This document shows positions 17,171 through 25,557 of a DNA stretch of 64,000 nucleotides, in pieces (positions within the stretch are counted from its first letter, which is position 1; every line of letters starts with the position of its first letter). The notes under the pieces were generated by a model. That model saw only the letters and a list, made by a program, of their open reading frames with translations. It did no database searches and was not told the DNA's origin. Position numbers and translations under genes: made by a program. Origin of the DNA: Nocardioides scoriae (GTDB lineage Bacteria > Actinomycetota > Actinomycetes > Propionibacteriales > Nocardioidaceae); contig NZ_LT629757.1 of assembly GCF_900104965.1 (NCBI RefSeq), positions 2,542,001 to 2,606,000 on the forward strand, in the 5' to 3' direction.

Positions 17171-17631
17171 TGCCACACCTGTCCACCTACGTCGGCCTGG
17201 CCGACCACAGCGAGCAGACCTTGGCCGACTCCTTCCGTGCCGTCGCTGAGGGCCACGCCGCCGAGGCAGACGTGTTCCACACCTGCCACCTCCTGGCCCA
17301 GATGAGCGACCACCATCGCGACGCCTTGGCCGAGGCCGTCGAGCGGTACGGCGAGGACGACCTCGACGAGCCCGAACGACTTCACGCGTCCGGGTTGGTC
17401 GAGGTCAGGAGCGGTCCGATCGGGTTGCTGCGCGACCTCCAGGACCTCCACGTCCTGGCCACGCTGGTCCAGACGACGTGGACGGTCATCGCCCAAGGCG
17501 CCCAGGGCCTGCGCGACCACGACCTCCTCGACGTCGCCACCTCCTCCTCCGCGCAGACCACCCGGCAGCTGTCCTGGTTGAACACCCGGATGAAGGCCGC
17601 CGCCCCCCAAGCCCTGATCGTCGCGCCGTGA
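17170..17631 (+). CDS. Small His-rich helical protein, partner of the oxidoreductase (unknown)
   Basis: A 153-residue, nearly all-helical protein without signal or membrane segment. His and acidic residues are spaced along the first helices (His13, Glu15, His29, Glu32, His37, His40, His48, His49), which resembles a ferritin-like or hemerythrin-like four-helix bundle; a bound metal is possible but not shown. It starts within the stop codon of the molybdo-enzyme gene and its stop overlaps the GH15 start, so it is made with both. It could be an electron-transfer or assembly subunit. I do not recognise a named family. Confidence 0.7.
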   Translation: MPHLSTYVGLADHSEQTLADSFRAVAEGHAAEADVFHTCHLLAQMSDHHRDALAEAVERYGEDDLDEPERLHASGLVEVRSGPIGLLRDLQDLHVLATLVQTTWTVIAQGAQGLRDHDLLDVATSSSAQTTRQLSWLNTRMKAAAPQALIVAP

Positions 17632-19406
17632 ACCGCCCCACCCACCTCCCGGTCCCGCTGCGTCAGTACGCCCTGCTCGCCGACGGCGAGCGCGGCGCGC
17701 TCATCGGGCCCCACGGGAACATCGCGTTCCTGTGCGCTCCTCGCTGGCACGACGACGCCATCTTCTCCTCCCTGCTCGGCGGGTCGGGGCGCTACGTCGT
17801 GAGCCCACAGGACCCCCGCTACGTCTGGGGCGGCCACTACGAGGCCGACACCCTGATCTGGCGCAGCCGCTGGGTCGCGACGGGCGCCATCATCGAGTGC
17901 CGCGAGACACTCGCGTTCCCCGGCGACCCCGACACGCTCGTCCTCCTCCGTCGCATCGAGGCCACCCACGGCGATGCCCACGTCGAGGTCGAGCTCGACT
18001 GCCGTGCCGAGTTCGGAGCACGCGCCATGATCGTCAGCCGCAGCACCGACGGCACCTGGTCCGGCCACACCGGCGACCTGCACTTCCGGTGGTCCGGTGC
18101 GCCCACCTGGGCACACCTCGACAACGACACCCTGCGGGTCACCATCGACGTCCCCGCCGGCGGCCACCACGACCTCGTCCTCGAGATCAGCCGCCAACGG
18201 CCGACCGGGCCGCTTCCCGACGCGGGCCGGGCGTGGGAACGCACCGAGCGTGCCTGGGCCGCTGCCCGACCCGACGTGTCGGCCTCCGCCGCCCCCGGGG
18301 ACTCCCGCCACTCCCACGCCGTCCTGCGCGGTCTCACCGGCTCGACCGGCGCGATGGTCGCCGCCGCGACGACGGCCCTGTCCGAACGAGCCGACAAGGG
18401 CCGCAACTACGACTACCGCTACGCCTGGATCCGCGACCAGTGCTACGCCGGCCAAGCCGCCGCCGCCATCGGCAGCCACGACCTCCTCGACGCCGCCGTC
18501 CGGTTCGTGTCCGAACGGGTCCTCGACGACGGCGCCATGCTGAGGCCCGCCTACACCGTGACCGGTGACCCGGTCCCCGACGAACGCTCCGTGGCCCTTC
18601 CCGGCTACCCGGGCGCACCCGTCCGGGTCGGGAACCACGCCAACACCCAGTTCCAGCTCGACTCGCTCGGGGAGTCGCTGCTCCTCCTCGCCACCGCCGA
18701 CCAGGGTGGCCGGCTCGACGCAGCAGGTCAGAGAGCCATCGAGGTGCTGGTCGATGCGGTCGAGAAACGACGCCACGACCCGGACGCCGGCATCTGGGAG
18801 CTCGAGGACCGCCACTGGGCCCACTCCCGCCTCATGTGCGCCGCGGGCCTCCGCGCAGCAGCCGACCGACGCGGCGGCCGCGTCGGTGTCGAGTGGGAGC
18901 AGCGGGCGGACCGGCTCGTAGCCTCCGTCGACGCCGACTGCCTTCACCCGACCGGTCGCTGGCAACGCTCACCCCACGACCCGGGCGTCGACGCCGCCCT
19001 CCTCCTGCCCGGGATCCGCGGCGCCGTCTCCGCCCAGGACCCGCGCAACCTGGCCACCATCGACGCCGTCATCACAGACCTCACCGACGACGGCTACGTC
19101 TACCGGTTCCGTCAGCACGACGACACCGCGATGCACGACGCCGAGGGCGCGTTCGTCCTGTCCGGCTTCCACCTCGCCCTGGCCAGCCTGGGACGTGGCG
19201 ACGTCCTGGGCGCCACGCGGTGGTTCGAGCGCAACCGCGGCTCGCTCGGCCCACCCGGGCTGTTCACCGAGGAGTACGACGTCGTCCAGCGCCAGCTCCG
19301 CGGCAACGTGCCCCAAGCCTTCGTCCACGCCCTGCTCATCGAGACCGCCCAACGCCTCGGCGAGGCCGGCCTCGGCAGCCAAGGCTTCACCGCCCGCCGG
19401 CGCTGA
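17628..19406 (+). CDS. GH15 family glucosidase (glucoamylase/trehalase type)
   Basis: A 592-residue protein: N-terminal beta-sandwich domain, then an (alpha/alpha)6 barrel. Family marks are NYDYRYAWIRDQCYAG in the barrel, the general acid in GIWELEDRHWAHSRLMCAAGL, and the general base in LFTEEYDVVQRQLRGNVPQAFVHALLI. The GTG at 17628 overlaps the previous stop (GTGA) and begins the conserved RQYALLADGERGALIGPHGNIAFLCAPRW segment; the frame further upstream lies inside the preceding gene. No signal peptide, so intracellular. GH15 includes glucoamylases, glucodextranases and the mycobacterial trehalase; which activity applies is open. Confidence 0.88.
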   Translation: MNRPTHLPVPLRQYALLADGERGALIGPHGNIAFLCAPRWHDDAIFSSLLGGSGRYVVSPQDPRYVWGGHYEADTLIWRSRWVATGAIIECRETLAFPGDPDTLVLLRRIEATHGDAHVEVELDCRAEFGARAMIVSRSTDGTWSGHTGDLHFRWSGAPTWAHLDNDTLRVTIDVPAGGHHDLVLEISRQRPTGPLPDAGRAWERTERAWAAARPDVSASAAPGDSRHSHAVLRGLTGSTGAMVAAATTALSERADKGRNYDYRYAWIRDQCYAGQAAAAIGSHDLLDAAVRFVSERVLDDGAMLRPAYTVTGDPVPDERSVALPGYPGAPVRVGNHANTQFQLDSLGESLLLLATADQGGRLDAAGQRAIEVLVDAVEKRRHDPDAGIWELEDRHWAHSRLMCAAGLRAAADRRGGRVGVEWEQRADRLVASVDADCLHPTGRWQRSPHDPGVDAALLLPGIRGAVSAQDPRNLATIDAVITDLTDDGYVYRFRQHDDTAMHDAEGAFVLSGFHLALASLGRGDVLGATRWFERNRGSLGPPGLFTEEYDVVQRQLRGNVPQAFVHALLIETAQRLGEAGLGSQGFTARRR

Positions 19407-19456
19407 CCCGCACCCAGGCCAGCACCCCGACCATCGCAACCCACCAGGAGCACCCC

Positions 19457-20476
19457 ATGTCAGACCCCCACCCCCACCGTTCACGCGTCGTCGTCATCAC
19501 CGGAGCATCCGGAGGCATCGGCCGCGCCAGCGCCCGCATGTTCGCCGCCCGCGGCGACCGCGTCGCCCTCCTCGCCCGCGGCACCACCGGCCTCGAGGCC
19601 GCCGCCGCCGAGATCCGCGCCGGCGGCGGCACCGCCCTGCTCATCAGCGTCGACACGGCCGACCACGGGGCCCTCGAGGCGGCCGCCGACCAGGTCGAGG
19701 CCGAGCTGGGACCCATCGACGTGTGGGTCAACGACGCGTTCACCTCGGTCTTCGCCCGCTTCGTCGACATCACCCCCGAGGAGTTCGACCGCGTCACCCA
19801 GGTCACCTACCTGGGCTTCGTCAACGGCACCCGCACCGCGTTGACGCGGATGCTGCCCCGCGACCGCGGCATCATCGTCCAGGTCGGCTCCGCCCTGGCG
19901 CACCGCGGCATCCCGCTGCAGTCGGCGTACTGCGGCGCCAAGCACGCCATGTGGGGGTTCCACGAGTCGCTGCTGACGGAGCTGCGCCACGACCGCACCC
20001 ACGTCCAGGTGACCTCGGTCGCCATGCCCGGGGTCAACACCCCCCAGTTCACCTGGGTGCTGTCCAAGCTCCCGATGAAGGCCCAACCGGTACCGCCGTT
20101 CTACCAGCCCGAGGTCGCCGCCCGCGGAGTCCTCCACGCTGCCGACCACCCCGAACGACGCGCCTACTGGGTCGGCGCCGCCACCGCCGGAACCATCCTC
20201 GCCAACCGCGTCGCCGGCGGCCTCCTGGACCGCTACCTCGCGAAGACCGGCATCGGCTCCCAGCAGACCGACCAGAGGCGGCCCGCCGAGCACCCGACGA
20301 ACCTGTGGGAACCCGCCGACGGCCCCGACGGGCACGACTACGGCGCTCACGGCCCGTTCGACGACCGCGCCCTGGCCCACTCACCCCAGCAGTGGGCCTC
20401 CCAGCACCGGCGTGCCCTCGGCCTCGGCGCCGGCCTTGCCGCAGCCGCCGCAGTTGCCGCCCGGCGGGCAGCATGA
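19457..20476 (+). CDS. Short-chain dehydrogenase/reductase
   Basis: A 339-residue classical SDR with the NAD(P) motif TGASGGIG at about residues 15-22, an NDAF segment in place of the usual NNAG, the catalytic serine in VQVGSALA and Tyr-x3-Lys in SAYCGAKH. About 80 C-terminal residues beyond the SDR core end in an Ala-rich hydrophobic helix (ALGLGAGLAAAAAVAARRAA), which could anchor it to the membrane. The ATG at 19457 follows CAGGAG and lies 50 nt past the GH15 stop, the only real gap in the operon. The next gene overlaps by four bases. Substrate unknown. Confidence 0.88.
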   Translation: MSDPHPHRSRVVVITGASGGIGRASARMFAARGDRVALLARGTTGLEAAAAEIRAGGGTALLISVDTADHGALEAAADQVEAELGPIDVWVNDAFTSVFARFVDITPEEFDRVTQVTYLGFVNGTRTALTRMLPRDRGIIVQVGSALAHRGIPLQSAYCGAKHAMWGFHESLLTELRHDRTHVQVTSVAMPGVNTPQFTWVLSKLPMKAQPVPPFYQPEVAARGVLHAADHPERRAYWVGAATAGTILANRVAGGLLDRYLAKTGIGSQQTDQRRPAEHPTNLWEPADGPDGHDYGAHGPFDDRALAHSPQQWASQHRRALGLGAGLAAAAAVAARRAA

Positions 20477-20835
20477 CGCCGCCACGAGCGGTTGACCTCG
20501 CCCGCTTCGCCGTGGGCGCCGTCGCACTGACGCGGCCGCAGACGCTGCTGATGTCGAGCCCGGGTGACGACAGCGATGGCACACGCCGCGTCGTCCGCAT
20601 CCTCGGCGCCCGTTACGTCGTTCAAGCGGCCGGTGGCACGCTCGCCCGCCGCCCCTGGGTGACCGCCGTCGACGCCGGCGTCGACGTCGTCCACGCCGTG
20701 TCCATGGCCGGTGTTGCGGCCCTGGCGCCCCGGCACCGCCGACTCGCCCTCACCAGCCTGGCCGCGGCGCTCGTGTTCGCCGCCGCCGACCTCAGCGACC
20801 AACGAGCGCCGTCCAGGGCGGAGGTCCGGTCGTGA
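20473..20835 (+). CDS. Small membrane protein of unknown function
   Basis: A 120-residue protein with two or three hydrophobic segments (about residues 10-25, 70-85 and 90-108), joined by a soluble loop (SSPGDDSDGTRRVVRILGARYVVQ). Its ATG overlaps the SDR stop (ATGA), and its stop overlaps the next GTG, so it is a real member of the coupled operon. No family was recognised with confidence. Confidence 0.7.
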   Translation: MTPPRAVDLARFAVGAVALTRPQTLLMSSPGDDSDGTRRVVRILGARYVVQAAGGTLARRPWVTAVDAGVDVVHAVSMAGVAALAPRHRRLALTSLAAALVFAAADLSDQRAPSRAEVRS

Positions 20836-21647
20836 CCGTCCCGCCGCGCCATGGACCAGACGCCACGCCAGCCTCGTCGGCCTCCCCCGAGGAAGGGGCC
20901 GGCAGCAGCCCTGCCCACGGCACCGGATCGACCTCGAGCACCCGGCGCCACACGCTGGTGAGACCGCGCCTCGTCTGGAGCGGCCTGGCCCTGGCGCTCC
21001 TGGGAGTCGTGGTGGCAGGCGTCGGCCTGATGTCCTCGGCCTGGCTCCTGGTCGGCGGCGCAGTACTCGTCCTGGTCATCGGCGCATGCCTCAGCTGGGC
21101 GGGTGGCGCCATGCACGACGCCACGACCGGCCTGGACCTGCGCGACGAGCTCCGGGCCGTCCGGGACGGCACCACCCATCCCGGGGTCAGGGCGGGCGCC
21201 CAGACCGGCAGCCCCGCAGCCCGTGCGGAAGCGGCACGGCAGACCCGGGTCACCCAGCAGGTCCTCGACCAGGCGCGCCACACGTCTGCCTCCGACTGGA
21301 CGAAGCCAGCCGGCTGGACCCTGCTGCTCGTGGCCGCGGTGCTCCTGGTCTCCCAGTGGGAGCTGGTCGCGCACTCCGCAACCGGGCGGAGCAACAGCTA
21401 CCTCGACACCGCCGTCGCGACCGTGCTCGCCCTCGTCGGCCTGCGCCAGGCCCTCACCCCAGGCCCCCACCGCATCGCCGCAGCGCTGGGCGGCCTCAGC
21501 GGGCTCGGGCTCACCCTGAACGGTGTCCTCGCGCCCCACGACCACCTGAGCCTGGCGGTCGTCGAGACGGTCGGGGGCCTGGTGGCACTGCTGTGCGCCG
21601 CCGCGGCGACACTCTCGACCCGGACCAGGACCAGGCCAGGCAGCTGA
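20832..21647 (+). CDS. Six-helix membrane protein of unknown function
   Basis: A 271-residue protein with a disordered Ser/Pro/Gly N-terminus (about 45 residues), two close membrane helices (about 50-90), a charged cytoplasmic stretch (HDATTGLDLRDELRAVRDG ... QVLDQARH) and three or four more helices (about 160-260). The GTG overlaps the preceding stop. It is the last operon gene before the tRNA-Thr repeat. No named family was recognised; it could anchor or regulate the soluble enzymes upstream. Confidence 0.7.
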   Translation: MTVPPRHGPDATPASSASPEEGAGSSPAHGTGSTSSTRRHTLVRPRLVWSGLALALLGVVVAGVGLMSSAWLLVGGAVLVLVIGACLSWAGGAMHDATTGLDLRDELRAVRDGTTHPGVRAGAQTGSPAARAEAARQTRVTQQVLDQARHTSASDWTKPAGWTLLLVAAVLLVSQWELVAHSATGRSNSYLDTAVATVLALVGLRQALTPGPHRIAAALGGLSGLGLTLNGVLAPHDHLSLAVVETVGGLVALLCAAAATLSTRTRTRPGS

Positions 21648-21766
21648 GAACACATGACCTCCCCGGACGACGTCGAGTCCACCGACGATTCTCAGTCCAC
21701 GACGGCCCGCTGGCTCAGGCCCCAGGCCCCTGGAGTGCGACGTCGCAGGTGGGAGGCCCCTCCTCC

Positions 21767-21842
21767 TGGAGCCGCCTGTCGGAATCGAACCGACGACCTT
21801 CTCATTACGAGTGAGACGCTCTACCGACTGAGCTAAGGCGGC
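21767..21842 (-). tRNA. tRNA-Thr(CGT)
   Basis: Cloverleaf read on the minus strand: acceptor GCCGCCT/AGGCGGC, D arm GCTC-GAGC, anticodon stem TCTCA/TGAGA with loop CTCGTAA (anticodon CGT, Thr), T arm GTCGG-TTCGATT-CCGAC, discriminator T and an encoded CCA (21769-21767). Its 3' 46 bases are repeated at 12527-12572. Confidence 0.96.
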
Positions 21843-21845
21843 GCA

Positions 21846-21869
21846 GTGCCCGGCCGGTCAGCCGGGCAC
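21846..21869 (-). terminator. Hairpin between the hydrolase gene and tRNA-Thr
   Basis: GTGCCCGGC (21846-21854) pairs perfectly with 21861-21869 around a 6-nt loop, about 50 nt past the hydrolase stop and 4 nt from the tRNA 5' end. Probably the hydrolase terminator. Confidence 0.55.
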
Positions 21870-21921
21870 GCCGCAAGAGCATAGCGGCGGTCGGGGCACG
21901 AGGACCAACTCGGGTCCGAGC

Positions 21922-23550
21922 TCAGCAGGAGAGGCCGTCGCGCGGCACGGTGCCGGCCACGAGGTAGGACTCGATCGCGGTGTCGACGCACTCGTTGCCC
22001 TGGCGGAAGCCGGTGTGGCCGTCGCCGTCCCGGCTGACCAGGACGCCCGACCGCAGCTCCTCCGCCAGCCCCTGGGCCCACTTGTACGGCGTCGCCGGGT
22101 CGCGGGTGGTGCCGACCACCACGATCGGCGGGGCGCCGGCCCCGTCGATGGTCAGCGGCTTCTCCGTCGCCTCGATGGGCCACGACCCACAGGTCGTCAG
22201 CCCCCAGGCGAAGACGCGGGCGAAGGCCGGCGCGACCTTCTCGAAGGCCCCGACCTGGCCCGGCACCTCGCTGGCCGGGGTGGAGTCGGTCGCGTCGAGG
22301 CAGTTGACGGCGTATAGCGCCTCGGTCTGGTTGCCCTCGTAGGCGCCGTTGCGGCGCTGGACGTACTCGTCGCTCAGCCGCAGCAGCCCGGAGCCGTCGC
22401 CGCCGTCGATGGCCTGGCGCAGGGCGTCGGTCAGCAGCGGCCAGTAGTCCTTGACGTAGAGCGGCAGGAACAGCCCGTAGACCGCCAGCCCCTCGGTCAG
22501 CGGGCGGTCGGTGCCGGTGGGCAGCGGGTCGGCGTCGACGCGGTCCAGGAAGGCACGGACGTTGCGGTTGCCCTCGTCGACGCTGTCGCCCAGGGGGCAG
22601 TCGCCGCGGTCCACGCAGTCCTGGAGGTACGCCGACAGGGCGGTCTGGAACCCGCCCGCCTGGTCGAGTCCGGCCTGGGCGTCGGAGATGCCGGGGTCGA
22701 CGGCGCCGTCGAGCACCATGCGGCGCAGCCGGTCGGGGAACAGCTCGGCGTACGTCGCGCCGATCGTGGTGCCGTAGGACGCCCCGAAGTAGTCGAGCTT
22801 GCGCTCCCCCAGCGCGGCCCGCAGCACGTCCATGTCCTTGGCGACCTCGATGGTCGACACGTGGCGGGCCAGGTCGCCGCTGCGCTGCAGGCACCCCTCG
22901 CCGAAGGCCCTGGTCAGCTGGTCGAGCCGGCGCACCTCGGCGGCGTCGTCGGGGCTCGGGTCGGCGGCGAGGAACTCGTCGGTCTGGGCCGTGGTCGAGC
23001 ACTCCAGCGGGGTGCTGCGGCCGACACCACGGGGGTCGAACCCGACGATGTCGAAGTAGCGGGTCAGGGTGCGGCCCCAGGTGAGGTCGCCGGAGGCGGC
23101 GTACTCCACGCCGGAGCCGCCGGGCCCGCCCGGGTTGACCACGAGCTGGCCGACGCGGCGGTCCTGGTCGGTGGCGGGCGAGCGCAGCACCGAGATCTGG
23201 ATCGTCCGGCCCGACGGAGCGGCGTAGTCGAGGGGCACGGTCATCGTCGTGCACTGGTTGCTGCCGCAGTCGGTCCAGTCGAGCTGCTGGTCGTAGAACC
23301 GCTCCAGGCCCGAGGGCACCGACGGCGAGGGACCGGTCTCGCTCGGGGACGGGGAGACGGGCACCGGCGGGCTGGCCGAGGTGTCGCCCTCGTCGCCCCC
23401 ACCGGCCAGCCGGTAGGTGACGAGCCCGGCCACCGCCACCAGGGCGAAGCCCGCCACCAGCGCCAGCACGACGGTCAGCGCGATCGCACGGGTGCTGCGT
23501 CCGGCGCGGGGCGGGCTGGGCGGAGCCGGGGGGCCGGCCGGGTAGGACAT
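21922..23550 (-). CDS. Secreted tripeptidyl-aminopeptidase-type alpha/beta hydrolase
   Basis: A 542-residue protein with a Pro-rich N-terminus, one hydrophobic segment (about residues 22-45; signal anchor or uncleaved signal), and a Ser/Pro linker. The alpha/beta-hydrolase core has NPGGPGGSG (oxyanion region), nucleophile elbow FGASYGT, Asp in TTRDPATP, and His in DGDGHTGF. A C-terminal TAP-like domain with cysteines is typical of Streptomyces SlpD/SlpE-type peptidases and related lipases. It would act outside the membrane on peptides or esters. It is the last gene of the left-pointing topA-tmk-holB group, 22 nt past the holB start-side neighbour's stop. Confidence 0.85.
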   Translation of the reverse strand: MSYPAGPPAPPSPPRAGRSTRAIALTVVLALVAGFALVAVAGLVTYRLAGGGDEGDTSASPPVPVSPSPSETGPSPSVPSGLERFYDQQLDWTDCGSNQCTTMTVPLDYAAPSGRTIQISVLRSPATDQDRRVGQLVVNPGGPGGSGVEYAASGDLTWGRTLTRYFDIVGFDPRGVGRSTPLECSTTAQTDEFLAADPSPDDAAEVRRLDQLTRAFGEGCLQRSGDLARHVSTIEVAKDMDVLRAALGERKLDYFGASYGTTIGATYAELFPDRLRRMVLDGAVDPGISDAQAGLDQAGGFQTALSAYLQDCVDRGDCPLGDSVDEGNRNVRAFLDRVDADPLPTGTDRPLTEGLAVYGLFLPLYVKDYWPLLTDALRQAIDGGDGSGLLRLSDEYVQRRNGAYEGNQTEALYAVNCLDATDSTPASEVPGQVGAFEKVAPAFARVFAWGLTTCGSWPIEATEKPLTIDGAGAPPIVVVGTTRDPATPYKWAQGLAEELRSGVLVSRDGDGHTGFRQGNECVDTAIESYLVAGTVPRDGLSC

Positions 23551-23572
23551 GCGCCCACCCTAGGGGCGGCTC

Positions 23573-24730
23573 CTAGGCGTGCGGGGCGACCTGGAGCGCG
23601 ACCATCATCGACTCGAGCGCGAGCAGCGGCGGCACGTTGAACTCCAGCATCTGCTCGCGTGCCTCGAACACCGCCGTGATCCGCGCCAGGGTCTGCTCCG
23701 CGGTGCCCAGCCGGGCCAGGCCGACCACCTCGCCGCGCAGCTCCTCGTTGACCAGCTCGGTGCCGGTCTGCAGCTGCAGCACGAGGACGTCGCGGTAGAC
23801 CGAGACCAGGTCCATCAGGCCCCGGTCGACGACGTCGAGGACGCGGCGCTTGCCGCGCGTCTTCTGGCCCTTCTCCAGGTCGCGCAGGGCGGGGGCGTAC
23901 TCGCGGGGCCGACGGCCGCGCTCGACCACGCCGTAGGAGCGGTCGAGCTCGGTCTTCTCGCGCTGGTCGCTGACGCTGGTCAGCGACTCGGCCTCCTCCT
24001 TGGCCAGGTCGTGCAGGTCGGCGGCGGCCGCCATGCAGGCGCCCAGCGAGCGCAGCCGACCCGGGATCGCGACGACCTCGCGCCGTCGGCGGCGGGTGTC
24101 CTCGTCGCGGGCCAGCGCCCGGGCACGGCCGATGTGGCCCTGCGAGGCGCGGGCGGCGTACGACGCGGTCTCGACCGGCAGGCCGTCGGTGCGGACCAGG
24201 AAGTCGGTCACGTCGTCGGTCGACGGCGTCGCGAGCACCACCAACCGGGTGCGCGAGCGGATCGTCGGCAGCACGTCCTCGACGGTGGGCGCGCACAGCA
24301 GCCACACGGTGCGCTCGGTCGGCTCCTCGATGGCCTTGAGCAGCGCGTTGGCGGCCTGGTCGGTGAGCCGGTCGGCGTCCTCGACGACCATCACCTGCCA
24401 GCGCCGCCCGACCGGGGCCAGCGCCGAGGTGCGGACCAGCTCGCGGACCTCGTCGACGCCGATGGACAGCTTCTCGGTGCGGGTCAGGCGCACGTCGGGG
24501 TGGGAGCCGACGGTGACCTCGTGGCAGGAGTGGCACTGCCCGCAGCCGCCGCGCTCGCACTGCAGCGCGGCCGCGAACGCCAGGGCGGCGTTGGAGCGGC
24601 CCGACCCCGGCGGGCCGGTGAACAGCCAGGCGTGGGTCATGTCGCCGCCCACCGCGCGGCGCAGCGTCTCGACCACGGCGCGCTGCCCGACCAGGCCGTC
24701 CCAGACCGTGCCGCTCGGCGCGACCGTCAC
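23573..24730 (-). CDS. holB: DNA polymerase III subunit delta-prime
   Basis: A 385-residue AAA+ clamp-loader subunit. The P-loop is GPPGSGRSN, with Arg in place of the catalytic Lys, as tolerated in delta-prime, which does not hydrolyse ATP. The zinc module is CERGGCGQCHSC, followed by SIGVDEVRELV, VVEDADRLTDQAANALLKAIEEP and the sensor SRTRLV. The GTG at 24730 overlaps the tmk stop; the frame upstream lies inside tmk. The tmk-holB pairing is conserved in many bacteria. Confidence 0.93.
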   Translation of the reverse strand: MTVAPSGTVWDGLVGQRAVVETLRRAVGGDMTHAWLFTGPPGSGRSNAALAFAAALQCERGGCGQCHSCHEVTVGSHPDVRLTRTEKLSIGVDEVRELVRTSALAPVGRRWQVMVVEDADRLTDQAANALLKAIEEPTERTVWLLCAPTVEDVLPTIRSRTRLVVLATPSTDDVTDFLVRTDGLPVETASYAARASQGHIGRARALARDEDTRRRRREVVAIPGRLRSLGACMAAAADLHDLAKEEAESLTSVSDQREKTELDRSYGVVERGRRPREYAPALRDLEKGQKTRGKRRVLDVVDRGLMDLVSVYRDVLVLQLQTGTELVNEELRGEVVGLARLGTAEQTLARITAVFEAREQMLEFNVPPLLALESMMVALQVAPHA

Positions 24731-25365
24731 GGCAGCAGCCCCTCGACGCGGGCCCACACCTGGTCGGCCAGCTCGTCCTGCGGCGTGCGGGCGTCGAGCA
24801 CCAGGTAGTGCGCGGGGTCCGCCTCGGCCAGGACCAGGAACGCCGCGCGCACCCGCTCGTGGAACTCCAGCGACTCGCCCTCGATCCGGTCGCGGGCGGT
24901 GAAGCGGCCCATCCCCCGGCTCGGCTCGAGGTCGAGCAGCACCGTCAGGTGGGGCCGCAGGTCGGCGGTCGCCCACCGGGCCACCTGCTCCAGCTCCGCG
25001 GGGTCGAGCGAGCGGCCGGCGCCCTGGTAGGCCAGCGTCGAGTCGACGTAGCGGTCGGTCACCACGACCTCGCCCCGGTCGAGGGCGGGCCGCACGACGG
25101 CCGCGACGTGCTCGGCCTTGTCGGCGGCGTACAGCAGGGCCTCGGTGCGGTCGTCGAGCGCTCCCGTCGCCGGGTCGAGCACGATCCGCCGCACCTCCGC
25201 CCCCGCGGGCGTGCCACCCGGCTCGCGGGTCAGCAGCACCGTGCGACCGGCCGCCTCGAGACGCTCGCGCAGCAGCCCCGACTGGGTCGACTTGCCGGCC
25301 CCGTCGCCGCCCTCGAAGCACACGAAGAGGCCGCGGTCGGCGTACGTCCCGGGGAAGTCCTGCAC
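24727..25365 (-). CDS. tmk: Thymidylate kinase
   Basis: A 212-residue kinase making dTDP from dTMP. It has the P-loop FEGGDGAGKSTQ, the DR(Y) motif VVTDRYVDSTLAYQG, the TREPGGTP segment and a lid RDRIEGES. Normal length for the family. Coupled to holB by a GTGA overlap. Confidence 0.95.
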   Translation of the reverse strand: MQDFPGTYADRGLFVCFEGGDGAGKSTQSGLLRERLEAAGRTVLLTREPGGTPAGAEVRRIVLDPATGALDDRTEALLYAADKAEHVAAVVRPALDRGEVVVTDRYVDSTLAYQGAGRSLDPAELEQVARWATADLRPHLTVLLDLEPSRGMGRFTARDRIEGESLEFHERVRAAFLVLAEADPAHYLVLDARTPQDELADQVWARVEGLLP

Positions 25366-25451
25366 GCGCCCACCCTAGGCGGGGACACCGACGGCGTGCG
25401 GGTGTGGTCGGTGGGGTGGGGTGGGGAGTGCTGGGGTGACGGGCCCCGGAT

Positions 25452-25523
25452 GATCGGTAGTCCGAGACGTTCGGCACCCGTTTCGGGCCGGATCGGGTGC
25501 CGAACGTCGCGGACTACCCGATC
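25452..25523. repeat. Long near-perfect inverted repeat (REP-like) between topA and tmk
   Basis: The left arm (25452-25480) and right arm (25494-25523) are complementary over about 29 bp with one mismatch and one extra base, enclosing a 13-nt loop. It starts 35 nt past the topA stop on the minus strand, so it may terminate topA. The arms are longer than a usual terminator and lack a T-run, so a REP/MITE-like element is also possible. Confidence 0.75.
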
Positions 25524-25557
25524 CGGGGGGTGGCAGGGCCCGCGACCGACCCCGCCC

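Larger units (their letters stand above)
12527..21812. mobile_element. Probable genomic island flanked by tRNA-Thr direct repeats
   Basis: The two ends are 46-bp direct repeats (12527-12572 and 21767-21812) that differ at one base. They correspond to the tRNA-Thr(CGT) 3' half from the anticodon loop to the encoded CCA. This is the usual footprint of a tyrosine-recombinase element that integrates into a tRNA 3' end and restores the gene on one side. About 9.2 kb lie between, holding MarR, ZIP and the molybdo-oxidoreductase/GH15/SDR operon. No integrase, excisionase or relaxase gene is present, so it would be an immobile relic or a satellite. Gene order outside would place the arabinose cluster directly next to tRNA-Thr before insertion. 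Confidence 0.6.
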
